Of a stretch of DNA of 64,000 nucleotides, positions 56,129 through 64,000 are shown in pieces (positions within the stretch are counted from its first letter, which is position 1; the number at the start of each line of letters is the position of its first letter). Source of the stretch: Sphingomonas changbaiensis NBRC 104936. Its GTDB lineage: Bacteria > Pseudomonadota > Alphaproteobacteria > Sphingomonadales > Sphingomonadaceae. The position numbers and the translations under genes were made by a program. Location of the stretch: NCBI RefSeq assembly GCF_000974765.1, contig NZ_BBWU01000019.1:43184-107183 (forward strand), in the 5' to 3' direction. The notes beneath the pieces are model-generated. The model was given only the letters and a program-made list of their open reading frames with translations. It searched no databases and was not told the DNA's origin.

Positions 56129-57505
56129 ATGTTCGACAGGCGCGGCCTGATTGCCGGCGGCGCCGCGCTGGCGCTGGTCGGAACCGGGAAGGCGGCGCCG
56201 CGCCTGCCGAGAAGCCTGACCGATACGCTGACCGCCCGAATGGCAGAAGACAAGGTCGTGGGCGCGGCGCTGAGCGTCGTGCGTGGCGGCGCGATTGTCG
56301 CATTCTGGGCGCACGGGCTCGCCTCGATTCCGTTCGACGTGCCCGTGCGCCAGGACACGCTGTTCCAGATCGGATCGGTCGCAAAGCACGTGACCGCGCT
56401 GGCCGTGCTGCAGCTGATGGAAGCGGGTCGGGTCGCATTGGACGACCCGATCGGGCGGCACGTGAAGGATCTGCCGCAACATTGGCGACGGATCTCGATC
56501 CGCAACCTGCTCCACCAGACCTCCGGCCTTCCCGACTATGTCGATTTCCTGTCCGACTGGGACCGGCGGCAACCCCGCAACGTCGTCACCTTCGCGCTCG
56601 GCATGATGCCGCTGCTCTTCGCGCCCGGCGAGGCGTGGCATTATTCCAACACCAATTATCTCGTGCTCGGCTGGCTTATCGAGGACGTGTCCGGGCAGAG
56701 CTATGCCGATTATGTCCGCCTGCGCCTGTTCGCGCCGGCCCGCCTGCCGGAGGCGCGAGCCGACGCGGCACAGCACCCTGTCGCGAACCGCGCCGAACCG
56801 TATGACGCGACCGAGGGGGAGGTACGGCATGCGGTGCGAATGGCCGACGACGTGTCCGCCGCCGCGGACGGCGGACTGTTGTTCAGCGCCCGGGACTGGG
56901 CGCCGTGGAGCCGCGCGCTCGCTGCCCCGGGCCTCGTCTCACAGGGCTCGCTCGATGCGATGTTCACTCCGGCCATACTCAGCACCGGCCGCGAGGTGCC
57001 ATACGGCTATGGCTGGTTCCTGGGTAAAACGCGCGGTGCCCCTTATCACTGGCACAGCGGCAGCGTGCCGGGTTTCGTCACCCAGGTGACGCGGCTCCCC
57101 GCGCGCGACCTGCTGGCGGTGCTGACGATCAACAGCACGACCGGCGACGGCACGCTGGCCGATGTGCCGATGATGGCGATGGAGGCGATCGCGCCGGGAT
57201 CGACCTATCTGTCGCTGCCGGACGGCCCCGAAGCGACTGAACCGCGCCGCTCCCGCCTTGTTGCGATGCTGACCGGCGGCGGACGCGATGCCGATTGGAT
57301 CGCGCCCGAACTCGCCCGCGAGTTCCGGGCCGTCGCGCCGCATGACCCGCCCGCGATCTATTCGCCGATCGCGGGCATTCGGCTGGTCGAATCCTACCCG
57401 GCCGTGGGCGGGACGATGGAGCGATACCGGGTCTCGGCCGGAAATCGGGATCGCTACGTGCTGGCGGGCTGGACGTCGGACGGCCAGCTGTTCATCATCG
57501 CCTGA
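56129..57505 (+). CDS. Exported beta-lactamase-fold serine hydrolase
   Basis: 458 residues with a Tat/Sec-like N-terminus (FDRRGLIAGGAALALVG, with RR). Catalytic motifs of class C/esterase-type serine hydrolases: S-x-x-K as Ser83-Val-Ala-Lys86 in QIGSVAKHVTALAV, Y-x-N as WHYSNTNYLVLG, and HSG as YHWHSGSVPGF. These include D-aminopeptidases, esterases and beta-lactamases; a resistance role is not implied. The stop overlaps the Sir2 gene start by one base. Confidence 0.88.
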   Translation: MFDRRGLIAGGAALALVGTGKAAPRLPRSLTDTLTARMAEDKVVGAALSVVRGGAIVAFWAHGLASIPFDVPVRQDTLFQIGSVAKHVTALAVLQLMEAGRVALDDPIGRHVKDLPQHWRRISIRNLLHQTSGLPDYVDFLSDWDRRQPRNVVTFALGMMPLLFAPGEAWHYSNTNYLVLGWLIEDVSGQSYADYVRLRLFAPARLPEARADAAQHPVANRAEPYDATEGEVRHAVRMADDVSAAADGGLLFSARDWAPWSRALAAPGLVSQGSLDAMFTPAILSTGREVPYGYGWFLGKTRGAPYHWHSGSVPGFVTQVTRLPARDLLAVLTINSTTGDGTLADVPMMAMEAIAPGSTYLSLPDGPEATEPRRSRLVAMLTGGGRDADWIAPELAREFRAVAPHDPPAIYSPIAGIRLVESYPAVGGTMERYRVSAGNRDRYVLAGWTSDGQLFIIA

Positions 57506-58293
57506 TGCGCAGGATCGAGACCATCGTCGTGCTGACCGGCGCGGGCGTGTCGGCCGAAAGCGGCCTGGCGACGTTCCGCGGTCCCGATGGATTGTGGGAG
57601 GGGCACAGGGTCGAGGAGGTGTGCACGCCGCAGGCGCTGGCGCGCGATCCGGCGCTGGTGCACGCCTTCTACGATGCGCGGCGAGCGAGGCTGGCGGAGG
57701 TCGAGCCGAATGCGGCGCACAAGGCCCTGGCCCGTCTCGACGCGGCGTGGCCGGGCGAGCTGCTGATCGTTACGCAGAATGTCGACGACCTGCACGAACG
57801 CGCCGGGGCGAAGCGACTGCTGCACATGCATGGCGAGCTGAAATCGGCGCTTTGCGCAGGGTGCGAGGCGCGGATGCCTTGGGACCGTCCTATGTCTCCC
57901 AATTCCGTTCGTTTCGAGCGAAGTCGAGAAACGACTAGTCCGAGCGCGCGCTTCTCGACTTCGCTCGAAGCGAACGGGGATTTTACAGCCCCGGAGTGCC
58001 CGAGATGCGGGGCCGCGAAGCTCCGTCCCGACATCGTCTTCTTCGGCGAAATGCCATATCAGATGGACCGGATCGACGCGGCGCTCTCGCGAGCCGACCT
58101 GTTCGTATCGATCGGTACCTCGGGCGCGGTCTATCCCGCCGCCGGCTTCGTCCAGACCGCCCGCCACTGCGGCGCCTGGGCGCTGGAGCTGAACCTGGAA
58201 CCATCGGCGGGGAGCTATCTGTTCTCCGAAAGCCGGATGGGGCCCGCGGGGGAACAGGTGCCGGCGTGGGTGGATGAGGTGCTGAAACGCTAA
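57505..58293 (+). CDS. Sir2-family NAD-dependent protein deacylase with an inserted palindromic element
   Basis: 262 residues. NAD-binding blocks LTGAGVSAESGLATFRG, VTQNVDDLHERAGAKRLLHM and HGEL (catalytic His109) match CobB; IVFFGEMPYQMDRIDAALSR and SIGTSGAVYPAAGFVQTARH follow. The zinc site has Cys117-x2-Cys120 and Cys165-x2-Cys168. These pairs are 44 residues apart, about twice CobB, because a 71-bp palindromic repeat encodes [10 protein letters not shown] ... [10 protein letters not shown] between them. It removes acyl groups from lysines using NAD. The start overlaps the upstream hydrolase stop. Confidence 0.93.
   Translation: MRRIETIVVLTGAGVSAESGLATFRGPDGLWEGHRVEEVCTPQALARDPALVHAFYDARRARLAEVEPNAAHKALARLDAAWPGELLIVTQNVDDLHERAGAKRLLHMHGELKSALCAGCEARMPWDRPMSPNSVRFERSRETTSPSARFSTSLEANGDFTAPECPRCGAAKLRPDIVFFGEMPYQMDRIDAALSRADLFVSIGTSGAVYPAAGFVQTARHCGAWALELNLEPSAGSYLFSESRMGPAGEQVPAWVDEVLKR
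57906..57976 (+). repeat. Sphingomonad-type palindromic element, copy 2, inside the Sir2 gene
   Basis: 71 bp: arms 57906-57930 and 57952-57976 (25 bp each) are inverted repeats with one mismatch at arm position 7; spacer ACGACTAGTCCGAGCGCGCG plus C. Arms match copy 1 exactly apart from which arm carries T or C, placing the two copies in opposite orientation. All of it lies in the deacylase reading frame without a stop. Confidence 0.88.
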
Positions 58294-58320
58294 CTCCTCC
58301 CCGGAACGGGGAGGAGTTTA
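58291..58320 (+). terminator. Stop-codon hairpin terminator of the Sir2 gene (repeated element)
   Basis: TAA stop followed by AACTCCTCCCC (58292-58302) / GGGGAGGAGTT (58308-58318), an 11-bp stem that includes the last two bases of the stop codon. The same 20 bases occur at 63981-64000 after the acyl-CoA dehydrogenase. There is only a TTTA tail, so intrinsic termination is plausible but weak. Confidence 0.55.
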
Positions 58321-58322
58321 AG

Positions 58323-59216
58323 TCACTCCACCCACTCCAGGCCGATATCGCGGTACAGGCCGCGGTCCTCGTCCCAGTCGAGTTTCACCTTCACGTGCAA
58401 ATAGAGGTGCACCTTGCGGCCGAGCTGGTTCGCGATTTCCTTGCGGGCGCGTTCGCCGATCGCCTTGATCTGCGCGCCGCCCTTTCCGAGCACGATCGCG
58501 CGCTGCGTCGGGCGGGCGACCAGGATCTGCTGGTGAATTTCGACCGAGCCGTCTTCGCGTTCCTTATAAGCTTCGGTCTCGACCGCGCTGGCATAGGGGA
58601 GCTCGGCGTGGAGCTGGAGGTAGAGCTGTTCGCGTGTCACCTCCGCCGCAAGCATGCGGTCGGTGATGTCGCTGACCTGGTCCTCGGGGAAATGCCACGG
58701 CCCCTCCGGCACGCGTTCGGCGAGCGCGCGCTTCAGGTCGGCGACGCCGTCGCCGGTCGCGGCGCTCACCATGAACACGGCCTCGAACGGCAGCGCCTCG
58801 GTCAGCCGCTGGGCATGGACAAGGAGCTTGTCCTTGGCCGCGATGTCGACCTTGTTCAGCACCAGCAGCTTCGGCTCCGGGCGGTTCTTCAGCCCCTCGA
58901 CGATGCTCATCACTTTGGGACCCAGGCCCGCCTTCGCATCGACGATCAGCGCGATCAGGTCGGCGTCGGTCGCCCCGCCCCACGCAGCCTGCACCATGGC
59001 CCGGTCGAGGCGGCGCCGCGGCTCGAAGATGCCGGGCGTGTCGACCAGCATGATCTGCGCCTCGCCTTCGATCGCGACGCCCATCAGCCGCGTGCGCGTG
59101 GTCTGCGCCTTGGGGCTGACGATCGCGACTTTCTGGCCGACAAGCGCATTGACGAGGGTGGACTTGCCCGCATTCGGCGCGCCGACGATCGCGACCAGGC
59201 CGCAGCGTTCGCTCAT
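58323..59216 (-). CDS. era: GTPase Era
   Basis: 297 residues. G-motifs: G1 GAPNAGKSTLVNAL, G3 DTPGI in MLVDTPGIFEPRR, G4 NKVD in LLVLNKVDIAA; C-terminal KH domain with LGKGGAQIKAIGERARKEIA, which binds the 16S rRNA 3' end. Era matures 30S subunits. It overlaps the rnc stop by four bases, the widely conserved rnc-era order. Confidence 0.97.
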   Translation of the reverse strand: MSERCGLVAIVGAPNAGKSTLVNALVGQKVAIVSPKAQTTRTRLMGVAIEGEAQIMLVDTPGIFEPRRRLDRAMVQAAWGGATDADLIALIVDAKAGLGPKVMSIVEGLKNRPEPKLLVLNKVDIAAKDKLLVHAQRLTEALPFEAVFMVSAATGDGVADLKRALAERVPEGPWHFPEDQVSDITDRMLAAEVTREQLYLQLHAELPYASAVETEAYKEREDGSVEIHQQILVARPTQRAIVLGKGGAQIKAIGERARKEIANQLGRKVHLYLHVKVKLDWDEDRGLYRDIGLEWVE

Positions 59217-59878
59217 CCCAATTGCTCCAGCAATGCCTTGGCGGCAGCGGTCTCGGCTTCCTGCTTCGAGGTCCCCTCCGCGCTCGCTTCGCCCGCGCCT
59301 TTGATCGAGACGGTGACGGTGAAGCGCGGATTGTGCTGCGGCCCCTCACGCGCGGTGACCGAATACGAAGGCGGTTTGCGCCGGTGGGCTGCGGCCCACT
59401 CCTGGAGCGCGGACTTGGGGTGCTGCGGCGCGCGGAGCTGGTGATCGATCCGGCCTTCCCAACGCGCTCGCACGAACTGTTCGGCGACATCGAAGCCGTG
59501 GTCCAGGTAGAGCGCGCCGATCAGCGCCTCGACAACGTCGCCCAGCACGTTGTCGCTGTCGGCCGCCCCATCCTCTCGTGCCTGCTTGCCGAGGCGGAGG
59601 TGCGGGCGCAGCCCGATTTCGCGTCCGATCTCTGCGCAGACCGTGCCCGTCACCAATGCATTCAGGCGCCAGGACAGCTTGCCTTCCGGCTCGTCGGGGT
59701 GGCGCTCGTAGAGCCAGCGCGCCACCACCAGGCCGAGCACGCGGTCGCCGAGAAATTCCAGGCGCTCGTAATTATCCTCCTCGCGACTGCTGTGCGTGGC
59801 AGCGCGCTCGTAGAGGCTGAGATTCCCGGGCTGCGCGCCGAGCGTGTCTTCGATCCAGCGGGCGAAATCGTCGCTCAT
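59213..59878 (-). CDS. rnc: Ribonuclease III
   Basis: 221 residues. The signature ERLEFLGDRVLGLVVARWLY holds the catalytic acidic residues; the second block DNVLGDVVEALIGALYLDHG supplies the Asp/Glu pair. The dsRNA-binding domain is at the C-terminus (PKSALQEWAAAHRRKPPSYS, then SKQEAETAAAKALLEQL). It cleaves pre-rRNA and double-stranded RNA. Overlaps era by four bases. It is divergent from the 59925 membrane-protein gene. Confidence 0.97.
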   Translation of the reverse strand: MSDDFARWIEDTLGAQPGNLSLYERAATHSSREEDNYERLEFLGDRVLGLVVARWLYERHPDEPEGKLSWRLNALVTGTVCAEIGREIGLRPHLRLGKQAREDGAADSDNVLGDVVEALIGALYLDHGFDVAEQFVRARWEGRIDHQLRAPQHPKSALQEWAAAHRRKPPSYSVTAREGPQHNPRFTVTVSIKGAGEASAEGTSKQEAETAAAKALLEQLG

Positions 59879-59924
59879 GCCTCGGCCTTGCGGCGGCGGC
59901 CGAACCGCGTCAAGCGCGGGCCGG

Positions 59925-61313
59925 ATGAGTGATGCTCGTCTCCGCTTTGCGCCGCTTGCGCTGCTCGGCCTGCCAGTGGCCGTCCAGCTTGCCGGCTATT
60001 GGCCGGGGCTGATCACCTGGGATTCGATCCGGCAATACGCCCAGGCGCTGTCCGGCGACTATGACGACTGGCACCCGCCGGTGATGGAGTGGATCTGGAG
60101 CAAGCTGATCCTGATCCAGCCAGGCACCGCGCCGATGCTGATTCTTCAGATCGCGCTTTACTGGGGCGGCTTCGTCGCGATTGCCGCCTGGTGCCTGAAA
60201 GAGCGGCGCATCCTCGCCTTTGCGGGCGTCCTTGCCACAGCATTGCTCCCCATCCCTCTCGCGCTGCTGGGAGCGATCCTGAAAGACAGCCTCATGGCGG
60301 GCGCTCTCGTCGCAGCGACGGCGCTGCTGGTCTGGCGCGAACGGCTGGGCGTGTGGGCGAGCGCGATCGGCATCGCGCTGCTCGTCTTTGCGGCGATGCT
60401 GCGGTTCAACGCGTGGCCCGCTTGCCTGCCGCTGATGCTGGCTTTGCTTCCGGGCGCGGCCAAGCGGACGCGGCCCCGCCTCACTCTTTCTATGCTGGTC
60501 GGACTGTCGGTGCTCGTCGCGGCCATGCCGGTTGCCAATCGCCTGCTGGGTGCAAAGCGCAGCGGCGTCGAGCTGTCGCTGATCATCTTCGATCTGGGTG
60601 GCATCACGCGCTTTTCCGGCGAAAACCAGTTTCCGGATACCGGCGTCGCAAACCCGGTGGCGGTCAACCGCCGCTGCTATTCGCCGATAAAATGGGACAG
60701 TTACAGCTTCTGGGCGCGCACCCCGTGCCCGATCACCTTCTACGACATAGACGATGCCTTCCAGGATGCGCACCAGAGCCCGGTGCGCTGGTGGCTAGGC
60801 TCCATTGCGGCGCACCCGCTGGCGTATCTTCACCATCGCCTCCTTCACTACAACATCAACACGCGGCTGTTCGTGCAGCATGATGTCGCCATTGACCGCC
60901 CCGTCCCCAAGGAGGCGCCCCCTAACGACTGGGGCTTCCGCCTGCCCGGCACAATTGCGCAGCGATGGGTCGATGACGCGGCATTGACCAGCGCGGCGAC
61001 CCCGCTCGGCTGGCCGGCGGCATGGATGGCGCTCGCCCTCGGCGTACTGCTCGCGACGTGGCGATCCGCGAAAGCAGGACCGGCATTTCCGCTTGCAGCA
61101 TCAGCATTGCTCTACGGGCTCAGCTATTTCCCGACGAGCGTCGCAGCGGAACTGCGCTATTATCTCTGGACAATGATCGGCGCGGGGCTTGCACTCGCTT
61201 TCGCGGCGGATGCGCTGGTGCGGACGCGCGCGACGCTACGGCGCCGGACGATGCTGATGGGGCCTTGGCTGCTAATCAGCGCCCTCTGCGCCGCCGCGCG
61301 CCTGGCCGGGTAG
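59925..61313 (+). CDS. Polytopic membrane protein, GT-C/PMT-like, unknown
   Basis: 462 residues from an ATG that lies just upstream of the rnc start; the open frame further up is antisense to rnc. About ten helices. The first periplasmic loop reads YWPGLITWDSIRQYAQALSG then DYDDWHPPVMEWIWSKL, with acidic residues and a His typical of the GT-C glycosyltransferase first loop. Later loops contain DIDDAFQDAHQSPVRWWLG and LHHRLLHYNINTRLFVQ. It may be a lipid-linked-sugar glycosyltransferase, but I do not recognise a named family. It appears monocistronic. Confidence 0.6.
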   Translation: MSDARLRFAPLALLGLPVAVQLAGYWPGLITWDSIRQYAQALSGDYDDWHPPVMEWIWSKLILIQPGTAPMLILQIALYWGGFVAIAAWCLKERRILAFAGVLATALLPIPLALLGAILKDSLMAGALVAATALLVWRERLGVWASAIGIALLVFAAMLRFNAWPACLPLMLALLPGAAKRTRPRLTLSMLVGLSVLVAAMPVANRLLGAKRSGVELSLIIFDLGGITRFSGENQFPDTGVANPVAVNRRCYSPIKWDSYSFWARTPCPITFYDIDDAFQDAHQSPVRWWLGSIAAHPLAYLHHRLLHYNINTRLFVQHDVAIDRPVPKEAPPNDWGFRLPGTIAQRWVDDAALTSAATPLGWPAAWMALALGVLLATWRSAKAGPAFPLAASALLYGLSYFPTSVAAELRYYLWTMIGAGLALAFAADALVRTRATLRRRTMLMGPWLLISALCAAARLAG

Positions 61314-61357
61314 ATCGCCGCCCTTTACTCGCCCTTTCGCCCGGTTATGCAGGCTGG

Positions 61358-62812
61358 ATGAGCGAAACCGGGATCCTCGCTTTCGGTGCCTATATCCCGC
61401 GGCGCCGGTTGCAGCGCTCGGCCATCTTTGCGGCAAACAGATGGTTCGCGCCCGGTCTGGGCGGCCTGGCCAAGGGCGAGCGAGCGGTCGCGAATTGGGA
61501 CGAAGATTCGATCACCATGGCCGTCGAGGCGGCGCGGGAGTGCCTCACCGGCTTTGACCGGTCGCGCGTGCTCGGCGTGACGGTGGCTTCGACCACCTTG
61601 CCCTTTGCCGATCGGCTGAACGCAGGCGTGGTCAAGGAGGCGCTGAACCTCCCCGATGAGACGGCCGCTTCGGATGTGACCGGAAGCCTGCGTGCCGCAA
61701 CGTCGGCGCTGATCCAGGCACTGGATGGCAGCCGCACATGCCTGATCGCCGCGGCCGATCTACGCAAGGCACGCGCCGCGTCCGAAGGCGAGCTGGCCTA
61801 TGGCGATGCTGCGGCGGCCATTTTCGTCGGCCCCGGCGAGCTGGTCGCGCGGGTGCTGCACGTCCACAGCAGCACGGTCGACTTCGTCGATCATTTCCGC
61901 CAGTCGGGCGAGCCGTACGCCTATGGCTGGGAAGCCCGTTGGATCAGGGACGAAGGCTATACCAAGCTGCTCGGCGGCGCGATTGCCGCGGCGTTGAAGG
62001 GCGCGGGGCTGAGCGGCGACGCGATCCGGCACGCGGCGATTCCAGTGACTGCGAAGGGCGTGGCCGAGGCGCTTGCGAAGCGGGCCGGGATCGCCGCCGA
62101 AGCCGTGCTCGACCCGATGGGCGCGACGGTCGGGGACAGCGGCGCCGCGCATCCGGTGCTCCTGCTGTGCGCCGCGCTGGAGCGCACCCGCCCCGGCGAC
62201 CGCATACTCGTGGCCGGTTTCGGCCAGGGTGCGGACGTGCTGATCCTGGAGGCGACCGACGCCCTGGCCCGTCTTGCCGCGCGGAAGGGCGTTGCAGGCC
62301 ATCTCGCCGACCGGCAGGAAGACGCGAACTACATGCGCTTTCTGTTCCACCGAGGCGTGCTCGACGTGGAACGTGGCATGCGCGCGGAAATGGACCAGAA
62401 GCAGCCGGGCACGACGCTCTACCGTAACCGCAAGGCTGTGCTGGGCCTGGTCGGCGGGCGCGACGTCAAGACGGGCACGGTGCAGTTCCCGAAGTCCGAA
62501 ATCGGCGTGAACCCGAATGACCGGTCGACCGGACCGATGGAGGACTATCCGCTGGCCGACAAGCGCGCGCGGATCGTCACCTACACCGCCGACGCCCTCA
62601 CCTATTCGCCCGATCCACCGACCTATTACGGTACGATCGATTTCGAAGATGGCGGACGGATGGTCGCGGAGTTCGCCGAGGTCGCGCCCGAGGATGTCGA
62701 GGTCGGGGCCGAGATGCGGATGGTGTTCCGCATCAAGGCGGAGGATGAGGCGCGCCACTTCACCAAATATTTCTGGAAGGCCGTACCGGTCAGAGGAGAC
62801 AGCCATGCTTGA
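61358..62812 (+). CDS. Thiolase-fold (HMG-CoA synthase/KAS III-like) protein fused to a DUF35 OB-fold
   Basis: 484 residues. Residues 1-340 follow the KAS III/HMGCS fold: GILAFGAYIPRRRLQRSAIF, DSITMAVEAARECL, ELAYGDAAAAIFVG and VAGFGQGADVLIL. Residues 390-475 are an OB-fold (DUF35 C-terminal type: VTYTADALTYSPDPPTYYGT). The catalytic-Cys position (DVNAAC in KAS III) reads DVTGSLRAAT, with Leu, and the usual His block reads AAIPVTAKG. It probably binds acyl-CoA without condensing, or uses another chemistry. It overlaps the acyl-CoA dehydrogenase by eight bases. Confidence 0.8.
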   Translation: MSETGILAFGAYIPRRRLQRSAIFAANRWFAPGLGGLAKGERAVANWDEDSITMAVEAARECLTGFDRSRVLGVTVASTTLPFADRLNAGVVKEALNLPDETAASDVTGSLRAATSALIQALDGSRTCLIAAADLRKARAASEGELAYGDAAAAIFVGPGELVARVLHVHSSTVDFVDHFRQSGEPYAYGWEARWIRDEGYTKLLGGAIAAALKGAGLSGDAIRHAAIPVTAKGVAEALAKRAGIAAEAVLDPMGATVGDSGAAHPVLLLCAALERTRPGDRILVAGFGQGADVLILEATDALARLAARKGVAGHLADRQEDANYMRFLFHRGVLDVERGMRAEMDQKQPGTTLYRNRKAVLGLVGGRDVKTGTVQFPKSEIGVNPNDRSTGPMEDYPLADKRARIVTYTADALTYSPDPPTYYGTIDFEDGGRMVAEFAEVAPEDVEVGAEMRMVFRIKAEDEARHFTKYFWKAVPVRGDSHA

Positions 62813-63983
62813 CGTCACCCGCAAGGGCATGGACCCGGACATCTACGACGCGTTCATCGAGCAGCTGGACCGCTTCGTGCGCGAGCGGCTGATCCCGGCC
62901 GAGGATCGCGTCGAGGAGCTCGGCCGCGTGCCCGACGATATCCTCGCCGAAATGCGCGACATGGGCCTGTTCGGCGTGACGATGCCCGAGGAGTATGGCG
63001 GCGCGGGCATGAACGTCAGCCAGTATATCGGCTTCGTCCAGGCGCTCGCTTATGCCGCCCCCGCCTTCCGTTCGATCCTGTCGATCAATGTCGGCATGGT
63101 GAACTCCGCGATCTCGAATTTCGGGACGGAAGAGCAGAAGCGCGAGTGGCTGCCGAAGCTCGCCGGCGGCATGGTCGCGGCGTTCGGGCTGACCGAGCCG
63201 GACAGCGGCTCCGACTCTGCCGCGATGAAGACGCGGGCCGTGAAGAGCGGCAACGGCTACGTCCTGAACGGCACCAAGCGCTACATTACCAATGCGCCGT
63301 TCGCGGACATGATCCTGGTGATGGCGCGCACCAATGCCGAGGCATTACCGAAGAACGCGCACGTGTCCGCTTTCCTCGTCCCTCGCAACACGACCGGTGT
63401 CACGATCGGCAAGCCGGACGGCAAGATGGGCCAGGCGGGCGCGCAGATCGCCGACGTGATCCTGGAGGACGTGCATGTCGGCGGCGAGGCGCTGCTGGGC
63501 GGTGAGGAAGGCATCGGCTTCCGCGCAGCGATGACCAGCCTGAACAACGGGCGCCTGTCGGTCGCGGGTGCGAGCGTCGGCTATGCGAAGCGCATCCTGG
63601 ACACCGGCCTCAAATATGCGACGGAGCGGAAGGCGTTCGGCGAGCCGATCGCGAACTTCCAGCTGATCCAGGCGATGCTGGCGGACTCCAAGGCCGAGAT
63701 CTACGCGGCGGACTGCATGGTGAAGGACGCCTGCGCCCGTGCGGACCGCGGCGAGAATGTGATCGTCGAGGCCGCGGCCGCGAAGATGTTCGCCTCCGAA
63801 ATGTGCGGGCGCGTTGCGGATCGGGTGGTGCAGATTCACGGCGGCGCGGGGTATCTGAAGGAGTATCTGGCCGAGCGCTTCTACCGCGACGTGCGGATTT
63901 ATCGGATTTACGAAGGCACGACGCAGATTCTGCAACTGGTGATTGCGAAAAACATGCTGCGAGAGGTTGGGGCGAATGCCTAA
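62805..63983 (+). CDS. Acyl-CoA dehydrogenase
   Basis: 392 residues; ATG preceded by AGAGGAG and overlapping the thiolase-fold gene by eight bases. Blocks: FGVTMPEEYGGAGMNVSQYI, FGLTEPDSGSDSAAMKTRAV (FAD/substrate signature), NGTKRYITNAPFADMILVMA, YATERKAFGEPIANFQLIQA and QIHGGAGYLKEYLAERFYRD with RIYEGTTQI (catalytic-Glu region of many ACADs). It introduces a 2,3-double bond into an acyl-CoA using FAD and ETF. Its coupling to a thiolase-fold protein suggests a shared acyl-CoA pathway. A repeated stop-codon hairpin follows. Confidence 0.95.
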   Translation: MLDVTRKGMDPDIYDAFIEQLDRFVRERLIPAEDRVEELGRVPDDILAEMRDMGLFGVTMPEEYGGAGMNVSQYIGFVQALAYAAPAFRSILSINVGMVNSAISNFGTEEQKREWLPKLAGGMVAAFGLTEPDSGSDSAAMKTRAVKSGNGYVLNGTKRYITNAPFADMILVMARTNAEALPKNAHVSAFLVPRNTTGVTIGKPDGKMGQAGAQIADVILEDVHVGGEALLGGEEGIGFRAAMTSLNNGRLSVAGASVGYAKRILDTGLKYATERKAFGEPIANFQLIQAMLADSKAEIYAADCMVKDACARADRGENVIVEAAAAKMFASEMCGRVADRVVQIHGGAGYLKEYLAERFYRDVRIYRIYEGTTQILQLVIAKNMLREVGANA

Positions 63984-64000
63984 CTCCTCCCCGGAACGGG
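63981..64000 (+). repeat. Stop-codon hairpin repeat, cut by the window edge
   Basis: The TAA and the following bases are identical over 20 bases to 58291-58310, where the full hairpin is seen. The second arm lies beyond the window, so only half of the predicted stem is visible here. Confidence 0.5.

Noticed and set aside
56129..57505. Calling the serine hydrolase a beta-lactamase
   Set aside because: S-x-x-K, Y-x-N and HSG are shared with esterases and peptidases, and nothing specific to beta-lactam hydrolysis is visible.

Overview
The window is high-GC chromosomal DNA that best fits a sphingomonad (Alphaproteobacteria, Sphingomonadaceae). The support is indirect: gene content and order (an nth / aminotransferase / permease / dapB operon, a PEP-CTERM protein ending PEPATWALMIGGFGLIGAASRRR in outline, an AlgI-like acetyltransferase next to an SGNH protein), and a 71-72 bp palindromic repeat that puts FERSRE / [11 protein letters not shown] peptides into proteins, a signature I associate with sphingomonad genomes. 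No rRNA, phage, transposase or CRISPR was seen.

Layout. 0-3.6 kb: end of a surface-polysaccharide locus (MBOAT acyltransferase fragment, SGNH protein, VOC protein, O-antigen ligase-like protein). 3.8-12.9 kb: secreted S10 and M13 peptidases, MFS transporter, secreted amidohydrolase, GMC oxidoreductase. 12.9-18.2 kb: tripartite EmrAB/NodT-type efflux operon with a divergent LysR regulator. 18.5-23.6 kb: aa3-type cytochrome c oxidase operon with two tandem subunit III genes and a membrane-anchored cytochrome c. 23.6-28.9 kb: DUF2189, then a compact radA / cvpA / Fe-S scaffold / KefB-like antiporter / DUF423 operon. 29-36.5 kb: catalase-like and erythromycin-esterase-like proteins, secreted methyltransferase-like protein, EttA, M28 peptidase, small lipoprotein, GNAT. 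36.5-45.6 kb: two tRNAs with a hairpin-rich spacer, a degenerate histidine kinase, an Lrp regulator, a TPR protein, gyrA with an unusual quinolone-binding region, a cyclophilin, a PEP-CTERM protein and DUF488. 45.6-48.4 kb: lysoplasmalogenase, trmFO and a small Myb/SANT-like protein. 48.5-51.2 kb is a decayed patch: mntP with two frameshifts but an intact yybP-ykoY manganese riboswitch, a frameshifted secreted protein and a possible cyclopropane-fatty-acid synthase remnant, around a cytochrome b561/cupredoxin pair. 51.2-64 kb: tRNA-Arg, lipoprotein, nth / aminotransferase / APC / dapB operon, a second cupredoxin, a beta-lactamase-fold hydrolase, a Sir2 deacylase carrying a palindromic element between its zinc cysteine pairs, rnc-era, a polytopic membrane protein, a thiolase-fold/OB-fold protein without its catalytic Cys, and an acyl-CoA dehydrogenase.

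The most interesting signal is the palindromic element, present twice (47923-47994 and 57906-57976) in opposite orientation and both times translated as part of a host protein. It resembles the way Rickettsia palindromic elements insert into genes. Other points worth checking are the riboswitch in front of a broken mntP, the Ala/Met pair in GyrA where Ser83/Asp87 normally sit, and several family members that have lost key residues (cupredoxin Cys to Tyr, thiolase-fold Cys to Leu, histidine-kinase N-box Asn).
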